A stretch of 6,524 nt of DNA. It comes from Bacteroidota bacterium. GTDB lineage: Bacteria; Bacteroidota; Bacteroidia; Chitinophagales; Chitinophagaceae. Under the pieces are notes generated by a model. It did no database searches. It had not been told where the DNA came from and was given only the letters and a program-made list of their open reading frames with translations. The position numbers were made by a program, and so were the translations under genes. Of this stretch, positions 1 through 6,044 are shown piece by piece. The DNA lies in assembly GCA_023386855.1 (NCBI GenBank), contig JAEWIW010000425.1, forward strand, positions 1 through 6,524. Direction: 5' to 3'. The number at the start of each line of letters is the position of its first letter. Position 1 is the first letter of the stretch.

Positions 1-1
1 G

Positions 2-604
2 CCCAATAGGGCATCCTATAACCTTTTTGAAAACACCTACAGGTTTGGATCGTTGGTTTTTGGTGGGGGGCAGGTATTGATCCCTATGATGTATGAACAA
101 TTTGTAGAGCGACCAAAAGCCCTTGAAAAGAGGAAGGAACCAAAAAATCCGAATGTCTTAAGAATTGAACGCGATGATTTTTATACAGGCGCAGGAATAG
201 TTCGTGCCGTCCCCGGACCTGTTTTTTCCATCGCCAGTTTCATGGGCGGCATGGCCATGAAAGATAAGGGCCATTTTATGCAGGTCCTGGGATGCTTTAT
301 TGCAACAGTCGGTATTTTCCTACCCAGTGCTTTACTGGTACTATTTTTCTTTCCCATCTGGAATAATCTCAAAAAATATGCGGTGGTATATCGTTCCATG
401 GAAGGTATCAACGCGGTAGTAGTAGGAATAATGCTGGCTTCCACCTTTTATATGATGAAGGATATTTCCCTTACTGAATTCAAAACCGTAAGCGCTGTCA
501 ATATCGGTGTAATTCTCTGCACCTGGCTTTTACTAGCCTATACAAGGATCCCAGCCCCTGTGATTGTGTTGGTATGCCTGGTATTAGGATGGATATCAAT
601 ATAA
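2..604 (+). CDS. chrA: Chromate transporter (CHR family), C-terminal half, 5' end outside window
   Basis: Inner-membrane transporter of the CHR family, whose best-known members export chromate. The reading frame is open from base 2, so the gene starts before the window and 200 residues are visible; the TTG at 53 is only an internal Leu codon. The fragment begins with an amphipathic YRFGSLVFGGGQ stretch (GGGQ at visible residues 21-24), then PMMYEQFV, a basic loop of about 25 residues, and the family signature RAVPGPVFS (about 68-76). About five hydrophobic segments follow, near 72-85, 95-119, 135-152, 162-179 and 184-199. In two-domain (about 400 residue) CHR proteins this pattern is the second CHR domain, so roughly half the protein is missing. 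It ends 28 nt from the convergent FRG gene with no obvious hairpin between them. The substrate could be an anion other than chromate; family assignment is firm. Confidence 0.88.
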   Translation, partial: PNRASYNLFENTYRFGSLVFGGGQVLIPMMYEQFVERPKALEKRKEPKNPNVLRIERDDFYTGAGIVRAVPGPVFSIASFMGGMAMKDKGHFMQVLGCFIATVGIFLPSALLVLFFFPIWNNLKKYAVVYRSMEGINAVVVGIMLASTFYMMKDISLTEFKTVSAVNIGVILCTWLLLAYTRIPAPVIVLVCLVLGWISI

Positions 605-632
605 AATAATATGTAATTAGATCATAAACATA

Positions 633-1493
633 CTATTCAAAAAAATTAAACCTTGAACTGTTCATCATCCTGATCTGGTCTTCAAGGGCTTCCTCGGCCG
701 TTTTCATGTGTTCGTATTTCATTTTTAATGAAAGCGCATAACCTTCCAGGTCTGGAAATAGGCTCGCCCGGTGAATATTCATCTTTAAAAGATCCCTTAT
801 TGCTGTTCTTTGTTCTTCCACTGGAATTTCAATCCTGATAACCGAGCGGAAAACCTCGTTTCCCAGGAATTTAAGCTGTTCCATAAAAGGAGCTGTTGAA
901 TTCCCCGAACTCACAAAAATGGATTGCTGTAGAGAGTATCGTTTGTTCATTCTAAAAGGTTCAACCGGAAATACCAGGCTTAGGTCATCCTGGTAAAAAA
1001 TCTTTTCAAATATTTCCCCACTTATATGGCCATTTGCCTTTTCCCATTCTTCAGGAAAAAGCTTTGAAAGAATATCTCCGGCAGCTTTTTTAATCTGGTA
1101 AATATTGATGGCCCAAATGGCCACCCGGTCGAGGGAATTGAAACATTGTTCAAAAGCGAAGTAAGCGGAAATGAAAGGAGACTTGGAAAAATCTACCAGC
1201 CTGGTCGGAGCCCCATGGTGTTGCATGAGGGCCAACCATTCCAGCACGTGTTCAGGAGTTTCATCCCTGTTAAGGTAATTCCTTGCACCTCTTTGAAATT
1301 CCCTCAAAAAAGCCAGTTCTATACCCTTCTGGATCCTGATAAAACGGGTTCGCTCCAGTGCATTCCGCAGTTCCCAGTCTGGATTCAATTGTCCGCGGAA
1401 AACCCAGTTTTCGGACATATCATTGGTTATTTTTTTATAATCTTCCCAACTATCTGCAAGGAGTATGGTTGGCTCATCCATTCGCTTCTCCAT
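633..1493 (-). CDS. FRG domain-containing protein
   Basis: Predicted soluble protein of 286 residues with an FRG domain (Pfam FRG), a family I know as functionally uncharacterised. The naming motif is VFRGQ (31-35), followed by W40-E-L and LERTR. The central signature is LEWLALMQHHGAPTRLVDFS (84-103) with SPFISAYFAFE just after it. Later family-like elements are R181...R185-Y-S-L-Q-Q around 181-190 and SLFPDLEGYALSLK (244-257). There is no signal peptide or membrane segment, so it should be cytoplasmic. The ATG at 1493 has no Shine-Dalgarno; an in-frame ATG at 1481 (MDEPTILL) is preceded by GGAGAAG at a reasonable distance and may be the true start, removing four residues. The gene stands alone: convergent with chrA and divergent from the DUF3606 gene. 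Some FRG proteins occur near defence or mobile genes, but nothing here shows that. The domain call is strong and the function unknown. Confidence 0.88.
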   Translation of the reverse strand: MEKRMDEPTILLADSWEDYKKITNDMSENWVFRGQLNPDWELRNALERTRFIRIQKGIELAFLREFQRGARNYLNRDETPEHVLEWLALMQHHGAPTRLVDFSKSPFISAYFAFEQCFNSLDRVAIWAINIYQIKKAAGDILSKLFPEEWEKANGHISGEIFEKIFYQDDLSLVFPVEPFRMNKRYSLQQSIFVSSGNSTAPFMEQLKFLGNEVFRSVIRIEIPVEEQRTAIRDLLKMNIHRASLFPDLEGYALSLKMKYEHMKTAEEALEDQIRMMNSSRFNFFE

Positions 1494-1751
1494 TGGAGGC
1501 TTTTTCTAATTAAAAAAAATTATACGCCAGTTTATACCCTTATTTCGAGGTTGAACTGAGGTCAATTTTTCTCATTAAAGTAAAAAGCGGTGGTTGTTGA
1601 AGGAAAAAACTGTATTTAGAAGGGTTTATTTCAGGCTTTTTAAGAGGTAAAAACCTTTTTATTAATGAAAATCAATGTTTACATTTATATAGGATGATTT
1701 TTATGACATACTGGCACCATTTTTATGCATTTTAAAAAGGAAATCTACCAT
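1494..1751. other. Divergent intergenic region between FRG and DUF3606 genes
   Basis: An AT-rich 258-nt spacer that should hold promoters in both directions. On the + strand TTTT (1657-1660), 19 nt, then TACATTTA (1680-1687) is a weak match to the Bacteroidota TTTG-N19-TAnnTTTG pattern and would give a leader of roughly 60 nt for the DUF3606 gene. For the FRG gene I see no convincing promoter. A short hairpin (AAGAGGT/ACCTTTT, loop AAAA) sits at 1642-1659 but has no gene to terminate. Confidence 0.4.
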
Positions 1752-1952
1752 ATGACATCGAATCTCAGAAAATCAGGAAAATCTCACGACAAGCGGATAC
1801 ACCTTGAATATCCCCGGGAAGCGGTATACTGGTCAAAAAAATTTGAAGTCTCATCTACGCAATTACTTGAAGCAGTAAAAGCTACCGGAACTAACAGGGT
1901 TGAAGCAGTTGCCCGGTACCTCTATGAGAAGATTCTTACCCCACGCTCCTAG
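1752..1952 (+). CDS. DUF3606 domain-containing small protein
   Basis: A 66-residue basic protein matching the DUF3606 family, small bacterial proteins without an assigned function. The visible signature is DKRIHLEYPREAVYWSKKF (residues 13-31), then a helix-turn-like stretch EVSSTQLLEAVKATGTNRVE and AVARYL. In the family the tryptophan-lysine pattern followed by a short V(S/T)..L..AV...G....V..YL segment is diagnostic. The frame also extends upstream to an ATG at 1725, but I prefer 1752: family members begin close to the D-x-R-I motif, and AAAAAGGA (about 1734-1741) lies at roughly Shine-Dalgarno distance. There is no signal peptide. It is transcribed away from the FRG gene and followed by a long non-coding gap, so it is probably monocistronic. 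The fold suggests a small helical, possibly nucleic-acid-binding domain, but that is inference only. Confidence 0.8.
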   Translation: MTSNLRKSGKSHDKRIHLEYPREAVYWSKKFEVSSTQLLEAVKATGTNRVEAVARYLYEKILTPRS

Positions 1953-2282
1953 TTTTAAAGTTTAATTGTCCTGCTAGGTTTCATCTGATATAGCAATTCT
2001 CTAAACCATATAATTGCAATAATTCGGACAACCTTATTTGCTTGCTCATTTGGTCAATTAATCTTACTCATTTTGGAATCGTTATATTGCTTCTTTTTTG
2101 TCACTCTGTAATTCTTTTCCGATCCGCCGCCTTTTCGTTGTCAAACCGCAACAATTTGTAATTATCCTTTCTACAATTCAATTATTAATAATCAGAATAA
2201 GGAATTGTTTCATCGAAATGGGAAACAAAATAGACAGCTTTTCTGGCAAAATTTTTTTCTTATTCAGGTTAAAATAATCGTT
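1953..2282. other. 330-nt stretch without a convincing gene
   Basis: AT-rich DNA with no coding frame I trust. An imperfect CCTAG...CTAGG inverted repeat (1948-1952 and 1974-1978) lies at the end of the DUF3606 gene but its 5-bp arms and lack of a T-run make it a poor terminator. Near-matches to the Bacteroidota -7 box occur (for example TCATTTTG near 2069) but without a correctly spaced TTTG. The frame of the downstream gene is open back to a TTG at 2205, which I do not take as the start. The region presumably holds the promoter and a leader for the next gene; a small RNA cannot be excluded. Confidence 0.4.
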
Positions 2283-2552
2283 ATGAATGGACATAATTAT
2301 AGCGAGGATGAAGTCTTCTCAGGAGACTCCATGATAGAAACAATATTTCGGTGGAACCGTGAATGGACAGCAATGATTGTAAAACCCTTTACGCAGGAAG
2401 GCAAATTATTGCATTATATAGTTAAACTGATTGGTGGACCTATCCTCTTTCTGAAAAAAGATCATGAAGGTGAATGGATAGAACTCAAGCAGGGCTGCAC
2501 TGAGCGGTCGAAAGCTGTAGGTCGGGCGATCGAATATTCTTTTCTCTCCTAA
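2283..2552 (+). CDS. Conserved-looking hypothetical protein, 89 residues
   Basis: I do not recognise this protein. From the ATG at 2283 it has 89 residues, no signal peptide and no membrane segment, so it is probably cytoplasmic. Visible features are an aromatic FRWNREWTAMIV segment (22-33), a probable beta-hairpin core HYIVKLIGGPILFLKKD (44-60) leading into GEWIELKQG (63-71), and a C-terminal amphipathic helix with AVGRAIEYSFL (78-88). The pattern of alternating hydrophobics, a GGP turn and a closing helix is that of a compact alpha/beta domain rather than random translation. The frame is open upstream to a TTG at 2205, but the added 26 residues look like translated AT-rich leader, so I chose the ATG. 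No clear ribosome-binding site is seen, as is usual for this lineage. It ends 7 nt before a strong terminator, which supports a real transcript. It may be a lineage-restricted family. Confidence 0.65.
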   Translation: MNGHNYSEDEVFSGDSMIETIFRWNREWTAMIVKPFTQEGKLLHYIVKLIGGPILFLKKDHEGEWIELKQGCTERSKAVGRAIEYSFLS

Positions 2553-2559
2553 AAAAATT

Positions 2560-2581
2560 AAGGGCAGCGATCGCTGCCCTT
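2560..2581. terminator. Bidirectional Rho-independent terminator, perfect 22-bp palindrome
   Basis: A perfect 22-bp inverted repeat centred on GCGATCGC, with 9-bp GC-rich arms around a GATC loop. On the + strand it runs straight into TTTTT (2580-2584) and follows the 89-residue gene by 7 nt. On the - strand it is followed by AATTTTTTT (the A/T run at 2551-2559) and lies 27 nt beyond the stop of the DUF4142 gene. It can therefore end transcription from both convergent genes. Confidence 0.9.
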
Positions 2582-2608
2582 TTTCATATCCTTAAAAATA
2601 ATGCTGAG

Positions 2609-3244
2609 TTATTTCTTCAGTTGATCCTGTATTCTTTTAGCTTCTGCAAGATGCTTCTTTAATACCGGCAATGTTTTGCTTGCGAAAGCTTTTACATCGG
2701 CATTGTCTGAATTTTTTGCCATGTCTTCAAACTTGTCTACATCTTCTTTATGATCTTTCACCATCATATCAATATAGTCCTTGTCAAACTCTGATCCAGT
2801 CTTGTTTTTCAGGTCATTGATATGTTCCTGGTGTTCACCTTCAGGACTCATGGGAAGAGTTACATTCTTAGTTGCAGCAAGTGATTTCAATTCATCATTC
2901 GCTTTGCTATGATCTGTTACCATCATTGCTCCAAAGTCTTTCACACTCTGGTTAGTTGCTTTTTCTTTTGCAAGATTACCCAATTCAACTTCCATTTGTC
3001 CTCCGCTTGCGGCTTCAACCATAAACTTCCCGGCTTCATCGAGATTTGATCTGTCGACCGTATTCGCTGAACCCGTTGCATTACCCATGCCCATTGAATC
3101 ATTGGGATTCATCATGCCATCGCTATTGCCGTTTGTAGTATTGCTTCCGATGGCATTATCATCAGCATCATGATTATTATCCCCACATGCCTGGAATGCA
3201 AATGCAGCCAGTGCAATCATGCAGGCCAAACTCAATTTTTTCAT
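2609..3244 (-). CDS. DUF4142 domain-containing lipoprotein
   Basis: A 211-residue secreted lipoprotein. MKK and a hydrophobic stretch (3-17) lead to FQAC, with Cys20 as the likely lipidated residue; F at -3 departs from the classical lipobox but is tolerable for Bacteroidota. Residues 21-63 form an Asn/Asp/Gly/Met-rich spacer that includes MMNPNDSMGMGN. The DUF4142 domain (about 66-209, ferritin-like four-helix family) shows EAGKFMVEAASGGQMEVELG, VKDFGAMMVTDHSKAN (101-116), FDKDYIDMMVKDHKED (153-168) and LPVLKKHLAEAKRIQ (192-206). The repeated M-V-x-D-H motifs (H112, H165) and E85 are characteristic, but metal binding is not established. It should sit in the periplasm or outer membrane; acidic residues after Cys20 could favour surface export. 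Bacteroidota genomes usually carry several DUF4142 genes, often linked to stress. It is monocistronic, with the shared terminator downstream. Family call is secure; role is unknown. Confidence 0.92.
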   Translation of the reverse strand: MKKLSLACMIALAAFAFQACGDNNHDADDNAIGSNTTNGNSDGMMNPNDSMGMGNATGSANTVDRSNLDEAGKFMVEAASGGQMEVELGNLAKEKATNQSVKDFGAMMVTDHSKANDELKSLAATKNVTLPMSPEGEHQEHINDLKNKTGSEFDKDYIDMMVKDHKEDVDKFEDMAKNSDNADVKAFASKTLPVLKKHLAEAKRIQDQLKK

Positions 3245-3408
3245 AGTATTTACTTTTAATTTTTAAATAGAATAAGCTTTCTCTTAAGTACAAAAGGCAT
3301 GCCCCCCGTTTATCAATCGAAAGCTAATTTGGTTCAGCAATTGAGTATTTTAGATGGCATATCTTTTATGCAATAACAGTTATAACTTAACCAGGTAATA
3401 TCATCCGT
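3245..3408. other. Divergent intergenic region between DUF4142 and GH1-like genes
   Basis: A 164-nt spacer separating two outward-facing start codons, so it must supply promoters for both unless they are read from elsewhere. Besides the candidate for the - strand gene, the + side has TATTTTAG (3346-3353) and TATCTTTT (3360-3367), each one mismatch from TAnnTTTG, but neither has TTTG at the right distance. A short C-run (3302-3307) is the only GC-rich element. Confidence 0.4.
3264..3294 (-). promoter_or_regulatory. Candidate Bacteroidota-type promoter for the DUF4142 gene
   Basis: Read on the - strand, TTTG (3294-3291), exactly 19 nt, then TCTATTTA (3271-3264) resembles TTTG-N19-TAnnTTTG with two mismatches in the second box. 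It lies 19 nt upstream of the ATG at 3244, a sensible leader length. Such matches arise by chance in AT-rich DNA, so this is only a candidate. Confidence 0.3.
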
Positions 3409-4653
3409 ATGGATCCTTTCAATGCCAGTGTTCCCAGGCATAAAATAAATCCCTTTGCCTCTTTCTGGATGGGGGGATATGAATGCACCGACCAGTTGAA
3501 TGCTTTTGGAAACAGGGTTGACCTCCTTCATACCACTGGACATTTACAGCAGTTAGAACAGGATTACAGGCTGTTGAAAGAGTATAATATTTGTACGGCC
3601 AGAGAGGGAATAAGATGGAGCCAGGTAGAAAAAAGGCCATATTGTTACGATTGGTCTACGGTTAAACATATGCTTGATACTGGCCATGATCTGCATATTC
3701 AGCAGGTCTGGGATCTATGTCATTTTGGTTATCCAGATGACCTTACACCTTTGCACCCAATGTTTGCCAGGCGCTTTGCCATGATGAGTAAGGACTTTGT
3801 AAAAATGTACAAAAATAAATTCCCTGAAAAGCAATTGATCGTTACACCAATAAATGAAGTCAGTTTTATTTCCTGGTTGGGTGGTGATACAAGGGGAACC
3901 AGCCCTTATTGTATCAATATGGGATGGGAGGTGAAGTATGCTTTAATGCGGGCTTATATTGAAGCGGTATACGCCATGAGGGAGGTTGATCCTCATGTGA
4001 TGATCATGAGTACTGAACCCCTGGTGAATATAGTTCCCCAGGACAGGTATAATAAAGAACAGGTTTTGTTGGCCCATAAAAAAAATGAAGACCAGTTCCA
4101 GGCAATGGATATATTAACCGGGAGAACCTGCTGTGAATTAGGAGGGGCACCGGAACTGCTGGATATACAGGGATTGAATTTCTATTATAATAATCAATGG
4201 ATCGATGGAACATCCACCTTCCTTCCATGGTATAATGATAACAATGATATACGATGGAAGCCTTTAAGTGAAATGATTAACAAGGCCTATCATCGCTACC
4301 AAAAACCAATATTGATTTCTGAAACCAGTCATTGCGGCGAACACAAGCCCAACTGGATTGAATTCATCACAAAGGAATGTTGTAAGATAATAGAAGATGG
4401 TATTCCTTTTTGGGGCGTTTGTCTTTACCCAATTATTGACCGGCCCGATTGGGATCATTTACATCAATGGCATGATGCAGGGTTATGGAACATTCGTGTT
4501 ATGGATGGGCATGGGCATGATCGTGAATTGCATGTTCCCTATGCAACAGAGTTGATAAAGTCACAATTAGTCATTGATCAAACCATGAAACAGTTTAACC
4601 CGAAACTTTTACAGGAAGAATTTATTCATCATCGGGATCAACAGGCGGTTTAA
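3409..4653 (+). CDS. GH1-like (clan GH-A) glycoside hydrolase-family protein
   Basis: A 414-residue protein with the TIM-barrel layout of glycoside hydrolase family 1. In order: FWMGGYECTDQ (19-29, barrel start), REGIRW with R69?-W70 near the GH1 RFSISW position, WDLCHFGYPDDL (101-112) in place of GH1 HWDLP, TPINE with Glu150 as the likely acid/base (GH1 TLNEP), LNFYYNNQW (256-264), ISETS with Glu305 as the likely nucleophile (GH1 ITENG), and GVCLYPIIDRPDW (336-348) matching the GH1 WSLLDNFEW region. Both catalytic acids are present. There is no signal peptide, so it should act in the cytoplasm. It has about eleven Cys residues, which also fits a cytoplasmic location. I recall proteobacterial relatives with the same WDLCHYGxPDDL motif, loosely annotated as beta-glucosidases and found near glycan biosynthesis genes; the true substrate is unknown. 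The ATG at 3409 lacks a good ribosome-binding site. Its last 32 nt overlap the convergent cytochrome gene. Confidence 0.85.
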   Translation: MDPFNASVPRHKINPFASFWMGGYECTDQLNAFGNRVDLLHTTGHLQQLEQDYRLLKEYNICTAREGIRWSQVEKRPYCYDWSTVKHMLDTGHDLHIQQVWDLCHFGYPDDLTPLHPMFARRFAMMSKDFVKMYKNKFPEKQLIVTPINEVSFISWLGGDTRGTSPYCINMGWEVKYALMRAYIEAVYAMREVDPHVMIMSTEPLVNIVPQDRYNKEQVLLAHKKNEDQFQAMDILTGRTCCELGGAPELLDIQGLNFYYNNQWIDGTSTFLPWYNDNNDIRWKPLSEMINKAYHRYQKPILISETSHCGEHKPNWIEFITKECCKIIEDGIPFWGVCLYPIIDRPDWDHLHQWHDAGLWNIRVMDGHGHDRELHVPYATELIKSQLVIDQTMKQFNPKLLQEEFIHHRDQQAV

Positions 4654-5026
4654 CAGCAGGATGTTCCTTTCCATTATGGCAGGTGAAACAGGTAACCATT
4701 GCCATGCCTGTTGATTTATCCAACTCGTTATTGAAGTATTTTTTATTCAGCTTCATCGTCATCTTTATCATACCACGGGCTATATCCTTATTTCCCTTGG
4801 CATCACTGGCAAAGTTTAATTTGCCATCGGTTCCCCGTTCATGGCAGAAGCCACATTTAACACCAAGAGATTTGGAGAAATGCTTCATGGTGCTATCCAA
4901 TTGATCCTTTGTAATATTTTTGGGAAGCACTTTAAGGTTCTTGAATTCGCCGTCGCCATTGAGCGAAAAAGACAGCAATCCAACCGACAAAGCAGTGATG
5001 GTGATGATTAAGGTTGATGTTTTCAT
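4622..5026 (-). CDS. Small dihaem c-type cytochrome, PufC-like (photosynthetic reaction centre cytochrome c family)
   Basis: A 134-residue exported electron-transfer protein. The N-terminus (residues 1-21) is a signal sequence with a hydrophobic core at 5-18 and plausible cleavage after SFS (19-21); it lacks a lipobox Cys. Two haem-attachment motifs are present: CGFCH (58-62) and CFTCH (113-117). The FKNLKVLPKNITKDQLDSTM lead-in and MKHFSKSLGVKC match single-unit relatives of the reaction-centre cytochrome (CytoC_RC family), in which a Met on the helix before CXXCH is the sixth haem ligand; Met47 fits for haem 1, and one of Met86, Met89 or Met91 for haem 2. These small proteins occur in non-photosynthetic Bacteroidota, so no photosynthesis is implied. 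It should be periplasmic; its partner is unknown. It follows pfkB by 42 nt on the same strand, and its 3' end overlaps the GH1-like gene. A promoter-like CTTG-N19-TATATTCG (5061-5031) lies just before the ATG. Confidence 0.92.
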   Translation of the reverse strand: MKTSTLIITITALSVGLLSFSLNGDGEFKNLKVLPKNITKDQLDSTMKHFSKSLGVKCGFCHERGTDGKLNFASDAKGNKDIARGMIKMTMKLNKKYFNNELDKSTGMAMVTCFTCHNGKEHPAVKPPVDPDDE

Positions 5027-5068
5027 CTTACGAATATAATTAATCGGCTGATTGATGCAAGTACTGCC

Positions 5069-5992
5069 TTATCTTTTCATCCAGGCATATAATTTTTCTA
5101 CATCTTCAACCTTGAAAAGCTGTGTACCTTTATTCATGGTGGCAGCAGTTCCACAGGCAATACCAAACTGAACGGTATCGAGTAACTCCGCACCTTCGGC
5201 GAGCTTAAATACCATTCCTCCCACCATGCTATCGCCTGCACCAACAGTGGTTTGTTTTTTAACCATTGGAGCATGAATATGTTTACAAAGGTCTTTCGTA
5301 ACAAGTAATCCACCGGATGGACCCAGGGAAACAACGATCACTTCACATCTTCCCTGTTCAATAATGCTTTTAGCAGCATCATCGACTTCACTTAATTCAA
5401 GGTGTTCCTTACCTACCAACGTGCACAGTTCCGATAAGTTTGGCTTTAGTAGATAAACACCCTCCTGGACTGCAAGCCGGAGAGGTGTACCGGAACTGTC
5501 AACAATAAATTTTGCACCCATGGTTTTACATAATAAAGCAAGGCGCTGGAAGAAATCCTCTCCTACTCCCGGGGGAAGGCTGCCACTGGCTACAACATAT
5601 TGTGGTGTAGGGTCAAGATCGCGAATGGCCATAAAACAATTTTCCACTTCTTCAGCAGTAAGTGTTTCACCAGGTAGAACAAACCTGTATTGTGAACCGG
5701 TCCTTTCTTCATTAACAGTAAAACTTTCGCGCACTTCACCATCCACAGGAATCACTTTATATTCTATTCCAAGTTTTGTTATAAAACCTTCGAGCATATT
5801 ACCATAGGTTCCTCCCGACGGAAATATGGCCAGGGAATGTCCACCAAGCTTTTTTATAGCTTTACTTACATTAATACCTCCACCTCCAGCTTCAATCAGC
5901 ACCTCCTTGCACCTAAGTTTTTTTTCGGGTATTATTGCTTCAACGCTGGTACTCTTATCCACTGCAGGATTCATGGTTAAGGTAACTATCAT
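5069..5992 (-). CDS. pfkB: 6-phosphofructokinase II (PfkB family)
   Basis: A 307-residue cytoplasmic sugar kinase of the ribokinase/PfkB superfamily, predicted to phosphorylate fructose 6-phosphate to fructose 1,6-bisphosphate with ATP. It is nearly the length of E. coli Pfk-2 (309) and follows it closely with a two-residue offset: NPAVD (Asp12), EKKLRC (23-28, Lys25), AGGGGINVSKAI (35-46), Arg88, QYRFVLPGE (101-109), SGSLPPGV (136-143), VDSSG (164-168), LLKPNLSEL (181-189), VVSLGPSGG (220-228), TVGAGDSMVGG (249-259) with the catalytic base Asp254, and MNKGTQL (286-292). The KLRC and GDSMVG details favour Pfk-2 over 1-phosphofructokinase (FruK) or tagatose-6-phosphate kinase, and there is no fru operon here. 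The start ATG at 5992 gives the canonical N-terminus. A 52-nt gap to the upstream DsbA-like gene contains TAGGTTTTG (6030-6022), a possible -7 box of its own, so co-transcription is uncertain. Confidence 0.9.
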   Translation of the reverse strand: MIVTLTMNPAVDKSTSVEAIIPEKKLRCKEVLIEAGGGGINVSKAIKKLGGHSLAIFPSGGTYGNMLEGFITKLGIEYKVIPVDGEVRESFTVNEERTGSQYRFVLPGETLTAEEVENCFMAIRDLDPTPQYVVASGSLPPGVGEDFFQRLALLCKTMGAKFIVDSSGTPLRLAVQEGVYLLKPNLSELCTLVGKEHLELSEVDDAAKSIIEQGRCEVIVVSLGPSGGLLVTKDLCKHIHAPMVKKQTTVGAGDSMVGGMVFKLAEGAELLDTVQFGIACGTAATMNKGTQLFKVEDVEKLYAWMKR

Positions 5993-6044
5993 ACACTTAG
6001 TTTAAGTTGGATGAATTAATGCAAAACCTATTCTAAAACTATAC

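Noticed and set aside
1146..1559. Open frame of 137 codons on the + strand opposite the FRG gene
   Set aside because: It is the antisense shadow of a well-supported FRG-domain coding sequence and its product has no recognisable pattern.
1642..1659. Hairpin AAGAGGT/ACCTTTT followed by a short T-run
   Set aside because: Only 7 bp including a G-U pair, and no + strand gene lies upstream to be terminated; it sits between divergent genes.
2090..2190. A - strand frame of about 26 codons (TTG start) in the non-coding gap, including a charged DNEKAADRKRITE stretch
   Set aside because: Too short, no ATG and bounded by stops; the charged run is insufficient evidence of a gene.
2494..2514. CACTGAGCGGTCGAAAG, similar to the CTGAGCG..TCGAA core of intergenic repeats seen in some Bacteroidota
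   Set aside because: It lies in frame within the C-terminal helix of the 89-residue gene, has no inverted partner arm, and only one copy is seen.
2566..2575. GCGATCGC octamer resembling the cyanobacterial HIP1 motif
   Set aside because: It is the centre of a terminator stem, occurs once here, and the gene content is Bacteroidota, not cyanobacterial.
5134..5807. Extra open frames on both strands inside pfkB
   Set aside because: They overlap a clear PfkB protein in other frames and have low-complexity, unpatterned products.
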